From the NCBI GenBank assembly GCA_016218905.1, contig JACRCS010000072.1, positions 1 through 13,802 of the forward strand: DNA of 13,802 nucleotides, in the 5' to 3' direction. Numbering within the stretch: the first letter of the stretch is position 1; each line of letters starts with the position of its first letter. Below, piece by piece: positions 7,555 through 13,802 of the stretch. This stretch comes from Deltaproteobacteria bacterium. GTDB lineage: Bacteria > Desulfobacterota_C > Deferrisomatia > Deferrisomatales > JACRMM01. Under the pieces are notes generated by a model that did no database searches, was not told where the DNA came from, and saw nothing but the letters and a program-made list of their open reading frames with translations. Both the position numbers and the translations under genes were made by a program.

Positions 7555-7944
7555 ATGAAGAAGGTCCGCATCGTGATCGCCAAACCCGGCCTGGACGGGC
7601 ACGACCGGGGGGCCAAGGTGATCGCCAAGTTCCTCGAGGAGAACGGCTACGAGGTCATCTACACGGGCCTCCACCAGAGCCCCGAACAGATCGTCTACGC
7701 TGCCCTCCAGGAGGCCGCGGACGCGATCGGGATCTCGGTCCTCTCCGCCTCCCACAACTACGTCTTTCCGGAGATCATGCGGCTCCTGAAGGAGAAGGGT
7801 CTCGAAGACGTGACCGTCTTCGGCGGCGGCACGATCCCGGAGGAGGACATCCCGGCGCTCCTCGCGTCCGGCGTGAAGGGCCTCTTCCGCCCGGGGACGC
7901 CGCTGGAGGAAGTGCTCCGGTTCGTCCGAGAGAACATCGGGTAG
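7555..7944 (+). CDS. icmB: B12-binding small subunit of the acyl-CoA mutase
   Basis: This 129-residue protein is a stand-alone cobalamin-binding domain. It shows the full B12 motif set: D14-x-H16-x-x-G19 (H16 is the expected lower cobalt ligand), SVL at residues 61-63, and GGG at residues 90-92. It would supply adenosylcobalamin to the large subunit encoded upstream. Its length fits IcmB and related split-mutase small subunits. ATG 7555 is preferred because GAGGGA lies at 7543-7548 with suitable spacing and because the conserved strand (KKVRIVIAKPGLDGHD) begins there. An in-frame ATG at 7528 would start inside the repeat and add nine unconserved residues. The chaperone gene starts seven bases after the stop. 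The fold and motifs cannot tell isobutyryl- from methylmalonyl-CoA mutase; that rests on the large subunit. Confidence 0.9.
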   Translation: MKKVRIVIAKPGLDGHDRGAKVIAKFLEENGYEVIYTGLHQSPEQIVYAALQEAADAIGISVLSASHNYVFPEIMRLLKEKGLEDVTVFGGGTIPEEDIPALLASGVKGLFRPGTPLEEVLRFVRENIG

Positions 7945-7951
7945 GGACGAC

Positions 7952-8902
7952 ATGAGCAACTACGCAGAGAAGGCACTCCAGGGGAATCAGCTCGCCGGCG
8001 CCCGCCTCATCCGGTACCTGGAGGAGGAGGAGCCCGAGGGGATCGAGGCCCTCAAGGTGCTCTACCCCCACACCGGACGCGCGTACGTCCTCGGGATCAC
8101 CGGGCCGCCGGGGGCGGGGAAGTCGACCCTCGTGGACCGGATCGTCGGGAACTTCCGCGAGAGGGGCCTGAAGGTGGGGGTGATCGCCATCGACCCCTCG
8201 AGCCCCTTCTCCGGCGGCGCCATCCTCGGGGACCGGATCCGGATGCAGCGCCACGCCACCGACGAAGGCGTCTTCGTGCGGTCCATGGCCACTCGGGGCC
8301 ACCTCGGCGGCCTCTCCAAGGCGACGGCCGAGGCGAGCCTCGTCCTCGACGCCATGGGCTACGACGTGATCCTGATCGAGACCGTCGGGGTGGGTCAGGA
8401 CGAGGTGGAGGTGGTCGACCTCGCCCACACGACCGCCGTCGTGAGCCTGCCCGGCATGGGGGACGACATCCAGGCGATGAAGGCGGGCATCCTGGAGATC
8501 GGCGAGGTCTTCGTCGTCAACAAGGCCGACAAGCCGGGCGCCGACGAGGTAGTGCGGCAGCTCCAGGTGATGCTCGAGATGCGCACTGCCGGCGCGAGCG
8601 CGTGGCGCCCGCCCGTGCTGAAGACCGTTGCGACCACGAACGAGGGGATCCCCGAGCTCGTCGAGAGCTTTCTCGGGCACCGGGAGTGGCTCCAGCGGAG
8701 CGGGGAGTTCCGGGAGAGGCTCGCCCGCCGCGCCCTCCACTTCTTCCGGGAGCTCCTGAAGGAGCGCGCGTACCAGAAGCTCTTCGAGTGCGTCGGCTCG
8801 GAGGCCGGTTACGAGGCCCTCTTGGAGGATCTGACCGCGCGCCGGATCGACCCTTACAGCGCGGCCGAGCGGCTCGTCGGCCGCCTCTCCTGCACGAGCT
8901 GA
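7952..8902 (+). CDS. meaB: MeaB/ArgK-family GTPase, mutase chaperone
   Basis: This 316-residue P-loop GTPase has Walker A GPPGAGKS at residues 51-58, the MeaB-type ETVGVGQ switch region at residues 143-149, and the guanine-specificity motif NKAD at residues 190-193. MeaB-family proteins gate loading of adenosylcobalamin onto acyl-CoA mutases and help to remove damaged cofactor. Its position seven bases after the B12-subunit gene makes it the dedicated chaperone of this mutase; in fused IcmF proteins an equivalent G domain is part of the same chain. The start at 7952 has a weak GGGA element upstream. The old name LAO/AO transport ATPase is probably misleading for this context. The length is normal and no motif is missing. 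Confidence 0.92.
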   Translation: MSNYAEKALQGNQLAGARLIRYLEEEEPEGIEALKVLYPHTGRAYVLGITGPPGAGKSTLVDRIVGNFRERGLKVGVIAIDPSSPFSGGAILGDRIRMQRHATDEGVFVRSMATRGHLGGLSKATAEASLVLDAMGYDVILIETVGVGQDEVEVVDLAHTTAVVSLPGMGDDIQAMKAGILEIGEVFVVNKADKPGADEVVRQLQVMLEMRTAGASAWRPPVLKTVATTNEGIPELVESFLGHREWLQRSGEFRERLARRALHFFRELLKERAYQKLFECVGSEAGYEALLEDLTARRIDPYSAAERLVGRLSCTS

Positions 8903-8965
8903 GGGGGCTCGCCCAGGTTCCATAGGGAACTGAACGGAGAAACCTGACGGGTTTCGCGGATTTTG

Positions 8966-9003
8966 GCACCGGGGCGGGTTGACCGCCCGGGTGCGCCTCT
9001 TCT
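8966..9003 (+). terminator. Possible terminator hairpin after the mutase operon
   Basis: GCACCGGGGCGG (8966-8977) pairs with CCGCCCGGGTGC (8983-8994), with one mismatch and a five-base loop, and is followed by the pyrimidine-rich GCCTCTTCT. It lies about 60 bases after the GTPase stop. The stem overlaps the -35 box of the downstream promoter, so transcription from upstream and initiation of the hdr gene may interfere with one another. Confidence 0.5.
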
Positions 9004-9008
9004 AGAAT
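8979..9008 (+). promoter_or_regulatory. Sigma70-type promoter for the hdrA fusion gene
   Basis: TTGACC at 8979-8984 (five of six consensus bases) and TAGAAT at 9003-9008 (five of six) are separated by 18 bases. Transcription should start near 9015, giving a leader of about 80 bases before the preferred GTG start at 9097. The -10 box covers the ATG at 9007, which argues against that codon as the start. Confidence 0.65.
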
Positions 9009-9020
9009 GCGCGCTCGTCT

Positions 9021-9062
9021 TTGTGAGAAACGACACTACCGGGCTTGGGATAAATTTCACAA
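9021..9062 (+). promoter_or_regulatory. Inverted repeat in the hdrA leader
   Basis: TTGTGAGAA at 9021-9029 and TTTCACAA at 9055-9062 are complementary except for one bulged base, in a leader that is notably more AT-rich than its surroundings. It lies just downstream of the predicted transcription start, so it could be an mRNA hairpin or an operator half-site pair. The 30-base gap between TGTGA and TCACA is too wide for a standard Crp/Fnr site. Confidence 0.35.
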
Positions 9063-9096
9063 GCACCAGCGCGCTCAGCATTCGAGGGGTGACTCC

Positions 9097-12000
9097 GTGC
9101 AGAACCAAAGCGAAATGACGGGGGCCGTGATGGTGGTGGGCTCCGGGATCGCCGGCATCCAGGCTTCCCTGGACCTGGCGAATTCGGGGCTGAAGGTCTA
9201 CCTCGTCGATGACGGCATCAGCATCGGCGGCGTGATGGCGAAGCTCGATAAGACCTTCCCCACCAACGACTGCTCGGCCTGCATCCTCTCCCCGAAGCTC
9301 GTGGAGGTGGGGCGCCACCCCAACGTGGAGATCCTGACCCGCCGGACCGTGAAGGCAGTCGACGGGGAGCCCGGGCGGTTCACGGTGCGCCTGGCGAAGG
9401 CACCGCGGTACGTAGACGCGGCGAAGTGCACCGGCTGCGGCGACTGCGCCAACGCCTGCCCCGTTTCCATCCCCTCGGACTTCAACGAGGGACTGAGCGA
9501 GCGAAAGGCCATCTACCGCCACTTCCCCCAGGCGATCCCCAGCGCCTTCGCCGTGGACAAGGCGGGCACCTCCCCCTGCAAGGCCGCCTGCCCGGCCCAC
9601 ATCAGCGTCCAGGGCTACGTCGCCCTCATCGCCGCCGGCAAGTACCGCGAGGCGCTGAAGCTCATCAAGCGGGACAATCCCTTCCCGGCGGTCTGCGGCC
9701 GCGTCTGCAACCACCCTTGTGAAGCCGCGTGCAAGCGCGGTGAGGTGGACAAGCCGCTGGACCTCATGCACCTGAAGCGGTTCGTGGCGGACCTGGACCT
9801 GGAGGCCGAGACGAGGTACGCGCCCGAGGTGGCGGAGAGAAAGCCGCAGAAGGTGGCGGTCGTCGGCGCGGGTCCCGCCGGGCTCTCGGCGGCCTACTAC
9901 CTCGCGGCCGAAGGCTACCCGGTCACCGTCTTCGAAGCCGCGTCCGTGGCGGGCGGGTGGCTCACCCTCGGGATCCCGGAGTATCGCCTGCCGAGGGACG
10001 TCATCGAGGCGGAGATCGGGGTGATCCGCGGCCTGGGCGTCGACATCCGCCTCAATACCGCGCTCGGCAGGGACGTGACCCTGGCGGAGCTCCGCGCCGA
10101 CTACGGCGCGGTCTTCTTGGCGTTGGGCGCCCACGTGAGCTCGAAGCTCGGGGTGCCGGGAGAGGAGCTCGAAGGGGTCCTCCACGGGATCGACTACCTG
10201 AAGCGCGTAAACCTCGGCGAGCCGCTTTCGCTCGGGCGGCGGGTGGCGGTGATCGGTGGCGGGAACGTCGCCATGGACGCCGTCCGCACGGCACTCCGCA
10301 CGGGCTCCAAGGACGTCGTCTGCCTCTACCGCCGGTCCCGGGCGGAGATGCCGGCTTCCCCCGAAGAAGTCCACGAGGCGGAGGAGGAGGGCGTCCGGTT
10401 CGAGTTTCTGGTCGCACCGGTGCGGATCCTCGGCGAGCGGGGAAGGGTGACCGGGGTCGAGTGCGTGCGGATGGAGCTCGGAGAGCCGGACGCGAGCGGC
10501 CGCCGGCGGCCCGTTCCCGTGCCCGGCTCGGAGTTCGTCGTCGAGGCGGACGCGGTCGTCCCCGCCATCGGCCAGGCGGCGGACCTCTCCTTCGACAGGA
10601 GCGAGCCGCGGCTCGTCAGCCGCGGGCAGACCCTCAGCGCCGATCCGGTCACCTTCGCCACGAGCCTCCCGGGCGTCTTCGCCGGCGGCGACGCGGTGAG
10701 CGGGCCCGCGACGGTGATCAAGGCCGTCGCGGCCGGCAAGGAAGCGGCCCTCTCCATCGGTCGCTACTTCCGGGGAGAGGACCTGGCGGCGGGCCGGGGG
10801 CGAGACTGGACGCGAGGCGTCGCCGACGGGGCGGACGTGAGCGGCGTCCCACGCGCCCCCCGGATGGAGCCGCCGGTCGTCGCCCCCTCGGTGCGGCGCG
10901 AGAGCTTTCGGGAGGTCGCCGGGCGCATTCCGGAGGAGATGGCCCGCAGCGAGGCCGAACGGTGCCTCTCCTGCGGCATCTGCTCGGAGTGCTACCAGTG
11001 CGTGGACGCGTGCGTGGCCAAGGCCATCGAACACGAGGAGCCCTCCGCTGAGGAGGAGATCCGCGTCGGGGCCGTGATCGCCGCCCCCGGCTTCGAGCTC
11101 TTCGACGCGCGCCTGCGCGGCGAGTACGGCTACGGCGTCTACTCCAACGTGGTGACGAGCCTCCAGTTCGAGCGGATTCTGTCCGCCTCGGGCCCGTACT
11201 TCGGCCACGTCCAGAGGCTCTCGGACGGGAAGGAGCCGAAGAAGGTCGCCTTCATCCAGTGCGTCGGCTCGCGAGACTCGTCCTGCGGCAACACCTGGTG
11301 CTCCTCGGTCTGCTGCATGTACGCGACGAAGGAGGCGATCATCGGCAAGGAGCACGCCAAGGGGCTCGAGCCGACGATCTTCTTCATGGACGTCCGGGCC
11401 TACGGGAAGGACTTCGAGCGCTTCTACCAGCGCGCCAAGCACGAGTACGGGATCCGGTACGTCCACTCCATGCCCTCGGCCGTGAAGGAGCTCCAGCGGA
11501 CGAAGAACCTCCTCATCACCTACGTCCGGGAGGACGGGCGGCACGTGGAGGAGGAGTTCGACCTGGTGGTCCTGTCGGTCGGCCTCGCGCCGCCCAAGGA
11601 GGCCCGCGCCCTCTCCGAGGCCCTCGGGATCGAGCTCGAGGAGCACGGTTTCTGTCGGATCTCCCACGAGAACCCGGTGGAGACGACCCGGGAGGGGGTC
11701 TTCGTCTGCGGCGCCTGTGGGGGGCCCAAGGACATCCCCGAGACAGTCATGGAGGCGAGCGGCGCCGCGGCGTGCGTCCAGGCCCTCCTCGCCTCCCGGC
11801 GAGGCACCCTCGTCACGGAGGAGGAGCTCCCACCGGAGAAGGACCTCCGGGGCACGGGCCCGAGGGTGGGCGTCTTCGTCTGCCACTGCGGGATCAACAT
11901 CGGCGGGGTGGTGAACGTGCCCGAGGTAGTCGAGTACGCGAAGACGCTCCCGAACGTCGTCTACGCGACCGACAACCTCTTCACCTGCTCCCAGGATACG

Positions 12001-13518
12001 GCCGTCAAGATGGCCGAGGTCATCCGGGAGCAGCACCTCACGCGGGTCGTCGTCGCCTCCTGCTCGCCGCGGACCCACGAGGGGCTCTTCCAGGAGAACT
12101 GCGAGAAGGCGGGTCTCAACCGCTACCTCTTCGAGATGGCGAACATCCGCGACCAGGACTCCTGGGTGCACATGCACGAGCCCGAGAAGGCGACCCGGAA
12201 GGCCAAGGACCTGGTGAGGATGTCCGTGGCCAAGTCGACCTACCTGCGGCCCCTGAAGCCCGGACAGCTCCCGGTCAACCCCTCCGCCCTCATCATCGGT
12301 GGAGGGCTCGCGGGGATCTCCGCCGCCCTCTCGCTCGCCGACCAGGGGTTCGCCTCGACGATCGTGGAGAAGGAGGCGAAGCTCGGCGGCAACTACGCGA
12401 GGATCCACTACACGCTCGAGGGCGTCGACACCCGCGCGCACCTGGCGAGGCTCCTGGCGCGGGTCGAGTCCAACCCCCGAATCCGGGTCCTCACGGGCTC
12501 CCAGGTGGAGAAGGTCGAGGGGTTCATCGGGAACTTCCGGACGACCGTCACCGACGGCGCGGAGCGCCAGGAGGTCGAGCACGGAGTCGTCATCATCGCG
12601 AGCGGCGCTTACGAGTTCGAGACAGACGAGTACCTCCTCGGGAAGTCGCCCGCCGTCTTGACGCAGCGACAGCTCGAGGACCGGATCGCCGGAGCGGACC
12701 CGAGCCTCGCGGCCGTGAAGAGCCTCGTGATGATCCAGTGCGTCGGCTCCCGGACTCCCGAGCACCCGTACTGCAGCCGGTACTGCTGCAGCCAGGCGAT
12801 CAAGAACGCCCTGAAGCTCAAGGCGGAGGATCCCACCCAGGACATCACGATCATCTACCGCGACATCCGCACCTTCGGGCTGAAGGAGGACTTCTACCGG
12901 AGGGCGCGGGAGGCGAACGTGAAGTTCGTCCGCTACGACGAGGACCGAAAACCCGAGGTCCGGGAGAAGAACGGCAGGCTCGCGGTCTCCTGCTTCGACC
13001 CGATCCTCGGGGAGCGCCTCGAGCTCGCGGCGGACCTCGTCGCCCTGAGCGTGGGGGTGGGGGCGAACCCCGCCAACGAGTCCATCGGGAAGCTCCTCAA
13101 GGTGCCGCCCAACCAGGACTGCTTCTTCCTCGAAGCCCACGTGAAGCTCCGGCCGGTGGACTTCGCCACCGACGGCGTCTTCATGTGCGGGCTGGCGCAC
13201 TCGCCGAAGCTCTCCGACGAAGCGGTCACCCAGGCGCACGCGGCGGTCTCCCGCGCGGCCACCGTGCTCACAAAGGAGTACATCGAGGCCGAGGGGAAGA
13301 CCGCCTTCGTCCACCGGGAGCGGTGCATGGGCTGCGGCCTCTGCGAGGCGAACTGCCCCTACGGCGCCATCGCCGTGGACGCCGCGGAGAACGTCGCCGT
13401 AGTGAACACCGTCCTCTGCAAAGGGTGCGGCGTCTGCTCCGCCTCCTGCCGTATGAACGCGGCGGACGTGAACGGGTTCGACAACCAGGAAGTGCTGGCA
13501 CAGATACGGGCGCTTTAG
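9097..13518 (+). CDS. hdrA: HdrA–NfnB/GltD–HdrA fusion flavoprotein
   Basis: This 1473-residue cytoplasmic protein combines three redox units. Module 1 starts with an FAD fold (GSGIAG, 15-20) and a ferredoxin motif (C111/C114/C117/C121). An NfnB/GltD-like insert follows, about residues 155-600: C161/C165 and C200/C204/C208/C212, GAGPAG (257-262), a second dinucleotide fold GGGNVA (387-392) followed by YRRS, and GD at 531-532. Module 1 resumes with cysteines 623-639 and a cluster at 722-740. Module 2 is a fuller HdrA: N-terminal C929/C931, FAD fold GGGLAG (1068-1073), cysteines 1215-1231, and two C-terminal [4Fe-4S] motifs (1410-1420 and 1441-1451). It likely passes electrons between NAD(P)H, ferredoxin and MvhD-type or HdrBC-type partners, possibly by flavin bifurcation. 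GTG 9097 has AGGGGTGA four bases upstream; ATG 9115 is an alternative, and ATG 9007 lies in the promoter. Confidence 0.88.
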   Translation: MQNQSEMTGAVMVVGSGIAGIQASLDLANSGLKVYLVDDGISIGGVMAKLDKTFPTNDCSACILSPKLVEVGRHPNVEILTRRTVKAVDGEPGRFTVRLAKAPRYVDAAKCTGCGDCANACPVSIPSDFNEGLSERKAIYRHFPQAIPSAFAVDKAGTSPCKAACPAHISVQGYVALIAAGKYREALKLIKRDNPFPAVCGRVCNHPCEAACKRGEVDKPLDLMHLKRFVADLDLEAETRYAPEVAERKPQKVAVVGAGPAGLSAAYYLAAEGYPVTVFEAASVAGGWLTLGIPEYRLPRDVIEAEIGVIRGLGVDIRLNTALGRDVTLAELRADYGAVFLALGAHVSSKLGVPGEELEGVLHGIDYLKRVNLGEPLSLGRRVAVIGGGNVAMDAVRTALRTGSKDVVCLYRRSRAEMPASPEEVHEAEEEGVRFEFLVAPVRILGERGRVTGVECVRMELGEPDASGRRRPVPVPGSEFVVEADAVVPAIGQAADLSFDRSEPRLVSRGQTLSADPVTFATSLPGVFAGGDAVSGPATVIKAVAAGKEAALSIGRYFRGEDLAAGRGRDWTRGVADGADVSGVPRAPRMEPPVVAPSVRRESFREVAGRIPEEMARSEAERCLSCGICSECYQCVDACVAKAIEHEEPSAEEEIRVGAVIAAPGFELFDARLRGEYGYGVYSNVVTSLQFERILSASGPYFGHVQRLSDGKEPKKVAFIQCVGSRDSSCGNTWCSSVCCMYATKEAIIGKEHAKGLEPTIFFMDVRAYGKDFERFYQRAKHEYGIRYVHSMPSAVKELQRTKNLLITYVREDGRHVEEEFDLVVLSVGLAPPKEARALSEALGIELEEHGFCRISHENPVETTREGVFVCGACGGPKDIPETVMEASGAAACVQALLASRRGTLVTEEELPPEKDLRGTGPRVGVFVCHCGINIGGVVNVPEVVEYAKTLPNVVYATDNLFTCSQDTAVKMAEVIREQHLTRVVVASCSPRTHEGLFQENCEKAGLNRYLFEMANIRDQDSWVHMHEPEKATRKAKDLVRMSVAKSTYLRPLKPGQLPVNPSALIIGGGLAGISAALSLADQGFASTIVEKEAKLGGNYARIHYTLEGVDTRAHLARLLARVESNPRIRVLTGSQVEKVEGFIGNFRTTVTDGAERQEVEHGVVIIASGAYEFETDEYLLGKSPAVLTQRQLEDRIAGADPSLAAVKSLVMIQCVGSRTPEHPYCSRYCCSQAIKNALKLKAEDPTQDITIIYRDIRTFGLKEDFYRRAREANVKFVRYDEDRKPEVREKNGRLAVSCFDPILGERLELAADLVALSVGVGANPANESIGKLLKVPPNQDCFFLEAHVKLRPVDFATDGVFMCGLAHSPKLSDEAVTQAHAAVSRAATVLTKEYIEAEGKTAFVHRERCMGCGLCEANCPYGAIAVDAAENVAVVNTVLCKGCGVCSASCRMNAADVNGFDNQEVLAQIRAL

Positions 13519-13521
13519 AAG

Positions 13522-13548
13522 CTATAGGTCCTATGGGACCTATAGGAC
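13522..13548. repeat. 9-bp tandem repeat forming a perfect hairpin between hdrA and mvhD
   Basis: Three units, CTATAGGTC, CTATGGGAC and CTATAGGAC, run head to tail, followed by a degenerate CGATGAGGG. Within them CTATAGGTCC (13522-13531) and GGACCTATAG (13536-13545) form a perfect 10-bp stem with the loop TATG. The array starts three bases after the hdrA stop and ends shortly before the ribosome-binding site of the next gene. There is no T-run, so a terminator is unlikely. Confidence 0.8.
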
Positions 13549-13565
13549 CGATGAGGGAACGCGAG

Positions 13566-13802
13566 ATGTCCGAACCTGCCGAGAGGCTGCCTACGCAGTG
13601 GGAACCCAAGATCGTCGCGCTGGTGTGCAACTGGTGCACCTACGCGGGGGCGGACCTTGCCGGCATCAGTCGGATCCAGTACCCGCCGAACGTGCGGATC
13701 CTGCGGCTGCCGTGCACCGGCCGGATCAACCCCTTCTACATCGTGAAGGCGCTCCAGGAGGGGGCCGACGGCGTCCTCGTCTCCGGGTGTCATCCGGGCG
13801 AG
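13566..13802 (+). CDS. mvhD: MvhD/FrhD-type [2Fe-2S] delta subunit, 3' truncated
   Basis: Seventy-nine residues are visible before the window ends in frame. The family motifs are [13 protein letters not shown] (starting at about residue 21), PCTGRI with one cysteine, and SGCHPGE at the end. MvhD proteins carry a [2Fe-2S] cluster and bridge electrons from a hydrogenase, formate dehydrogenase or NADH-oxidising partner to HdrA, so adjacency to the HdrA fusion is functionally meaningful. ATG 13566 is chosen because GAGGGA lies seven bases upstream; an in-frame ATG at 13551 lacks such a site and lies against the repeat. The BamE/BamF pair of class II benzoyl-CoA reductase complexes is another HdrA-like/MvhD-like neighbour pair, but no BamB-, BamC- or BamD-like gene is seen here. 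Confidence 0.9.
   Translation, partial: MSEPAERLPTQWEPKIVALVCNWCTYAGADLAGISRIQYPPNVRILRLPCTGRINPFYIVKALQEGADGVLVSGCHPGE

Noticed and set aside
5759..7944. Methylmalonyl-CoA mutase as the call for the mutase pair
   Set aside because: Phe and Gln replace the Tyr and Arg needed for the methylmalonyl carboxylate, and no epimerase or carboxylase gene is nearby. It stays as the main alternative.
8854..13314. A 1486-residue open frame on the minus strand, opposite the hdrA fusion
   Set aside because: It is a mirror of a GC-rich coding strand: rich in Arg, Gly, Asp, Val and Leu repeats, with no recognisable domain, while the plus strand has clear HdrA and NfnB motifs throughout.
4523..13548. CRISPR array made from the short repeats
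   Set aside because: Units are 9-14 bases, differ between sites and have no unique spacers of regular length.
13551..13565. Upstream in-frame ATG for the MvhD-type gene
   Set aside because: No ribosome-binding site precedes it; GAGGGA just after it serves ATG 13566.
9097..13802. Part of a BamB-I class II benzoyl-CoA reductase cluster
   Set aside because: The HdrA-like/MvhD-like neighbour pair is compatible, but no BamB, BamC or BamD homologue is present upstream, where the mutase chaperone gene stands instead.

Overview
The window reads as a GC-rich anaerobe's energy-metabolism region. All genes lie on the + strand. The mix of a Qrc-like periplasmic quinone-reductase module, coenzyme-B12 acyl-CoA mutase genes and HdrA/MvhD electron-transfer proteins points to a Desulfobacterota-type (former deltaproteobacterial) sulfate- or metal-reducing or syntrophic bacterium. 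This assignment is inferred from gene content; no rRNA or other marker gene is present.

Region 1 (1-4400) is a membrane-bound periplasmic redox module. It holds the 3' end of an NrfC/PsrB-type [4Fe-4S] protein, an eight-helix NrfD/PsrC-type membrane subunit, a Tat-exported molybdopterin-oxidoreductase-family subunit, and a membrane-anchored cytochrome c with up to six hemes. A perfect 12-bp hairpin closes it. The subunit set, six heme motifs and the absence of a Cys/Sec Mo ligand resemble the Qrc menaquinone reductase more than a catalytic polysulfide or tetrathionate reductase.

Region 2 (4401-8902) has an acyl-CoA dehydrogenase, a B12 acyl-CoA mutase large subunit, a separate B12-binding small subunit and a MeaB/ArgK-type G-protein chaperone. 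The mutase has Phe and Gln where methylmalonyl-CoA mutase has Tyr89 and Arg207, which is the isobutyryl-CoA mutase pattern. A plausible route is isobutyryl-CoA (from isobutyrate or valine) to butyryl-CoA to crotonyl-CoA.

Region 3 (8903-13802) starts with a good sigma70-type promoter. It encodes a 1473-residue fusion of two HdrA-like modules with an NfnB/GltD-like NAD(P)H flavoprotein domain inserted in the first. An MvhD-type [2Fe-2S] delta subunit follows and is cut by the window end. Such proteins are expected to exchange electrons between NAD(P)H, ferredoxin and low-potential partners, possibly by flavin-based bifurcation.

Together the genes could link branched or short-chain acyl-CoA oxidation to cytoplasmic electron rearrangement and to menaquinone/cytochrome transfer at the membrane. 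A further unexplained feature is four unrelated families of short tandem or palindromic repeats. Each lies in the short gap just upstream of a gene in regions 2 and 3, and none lies in region 1.
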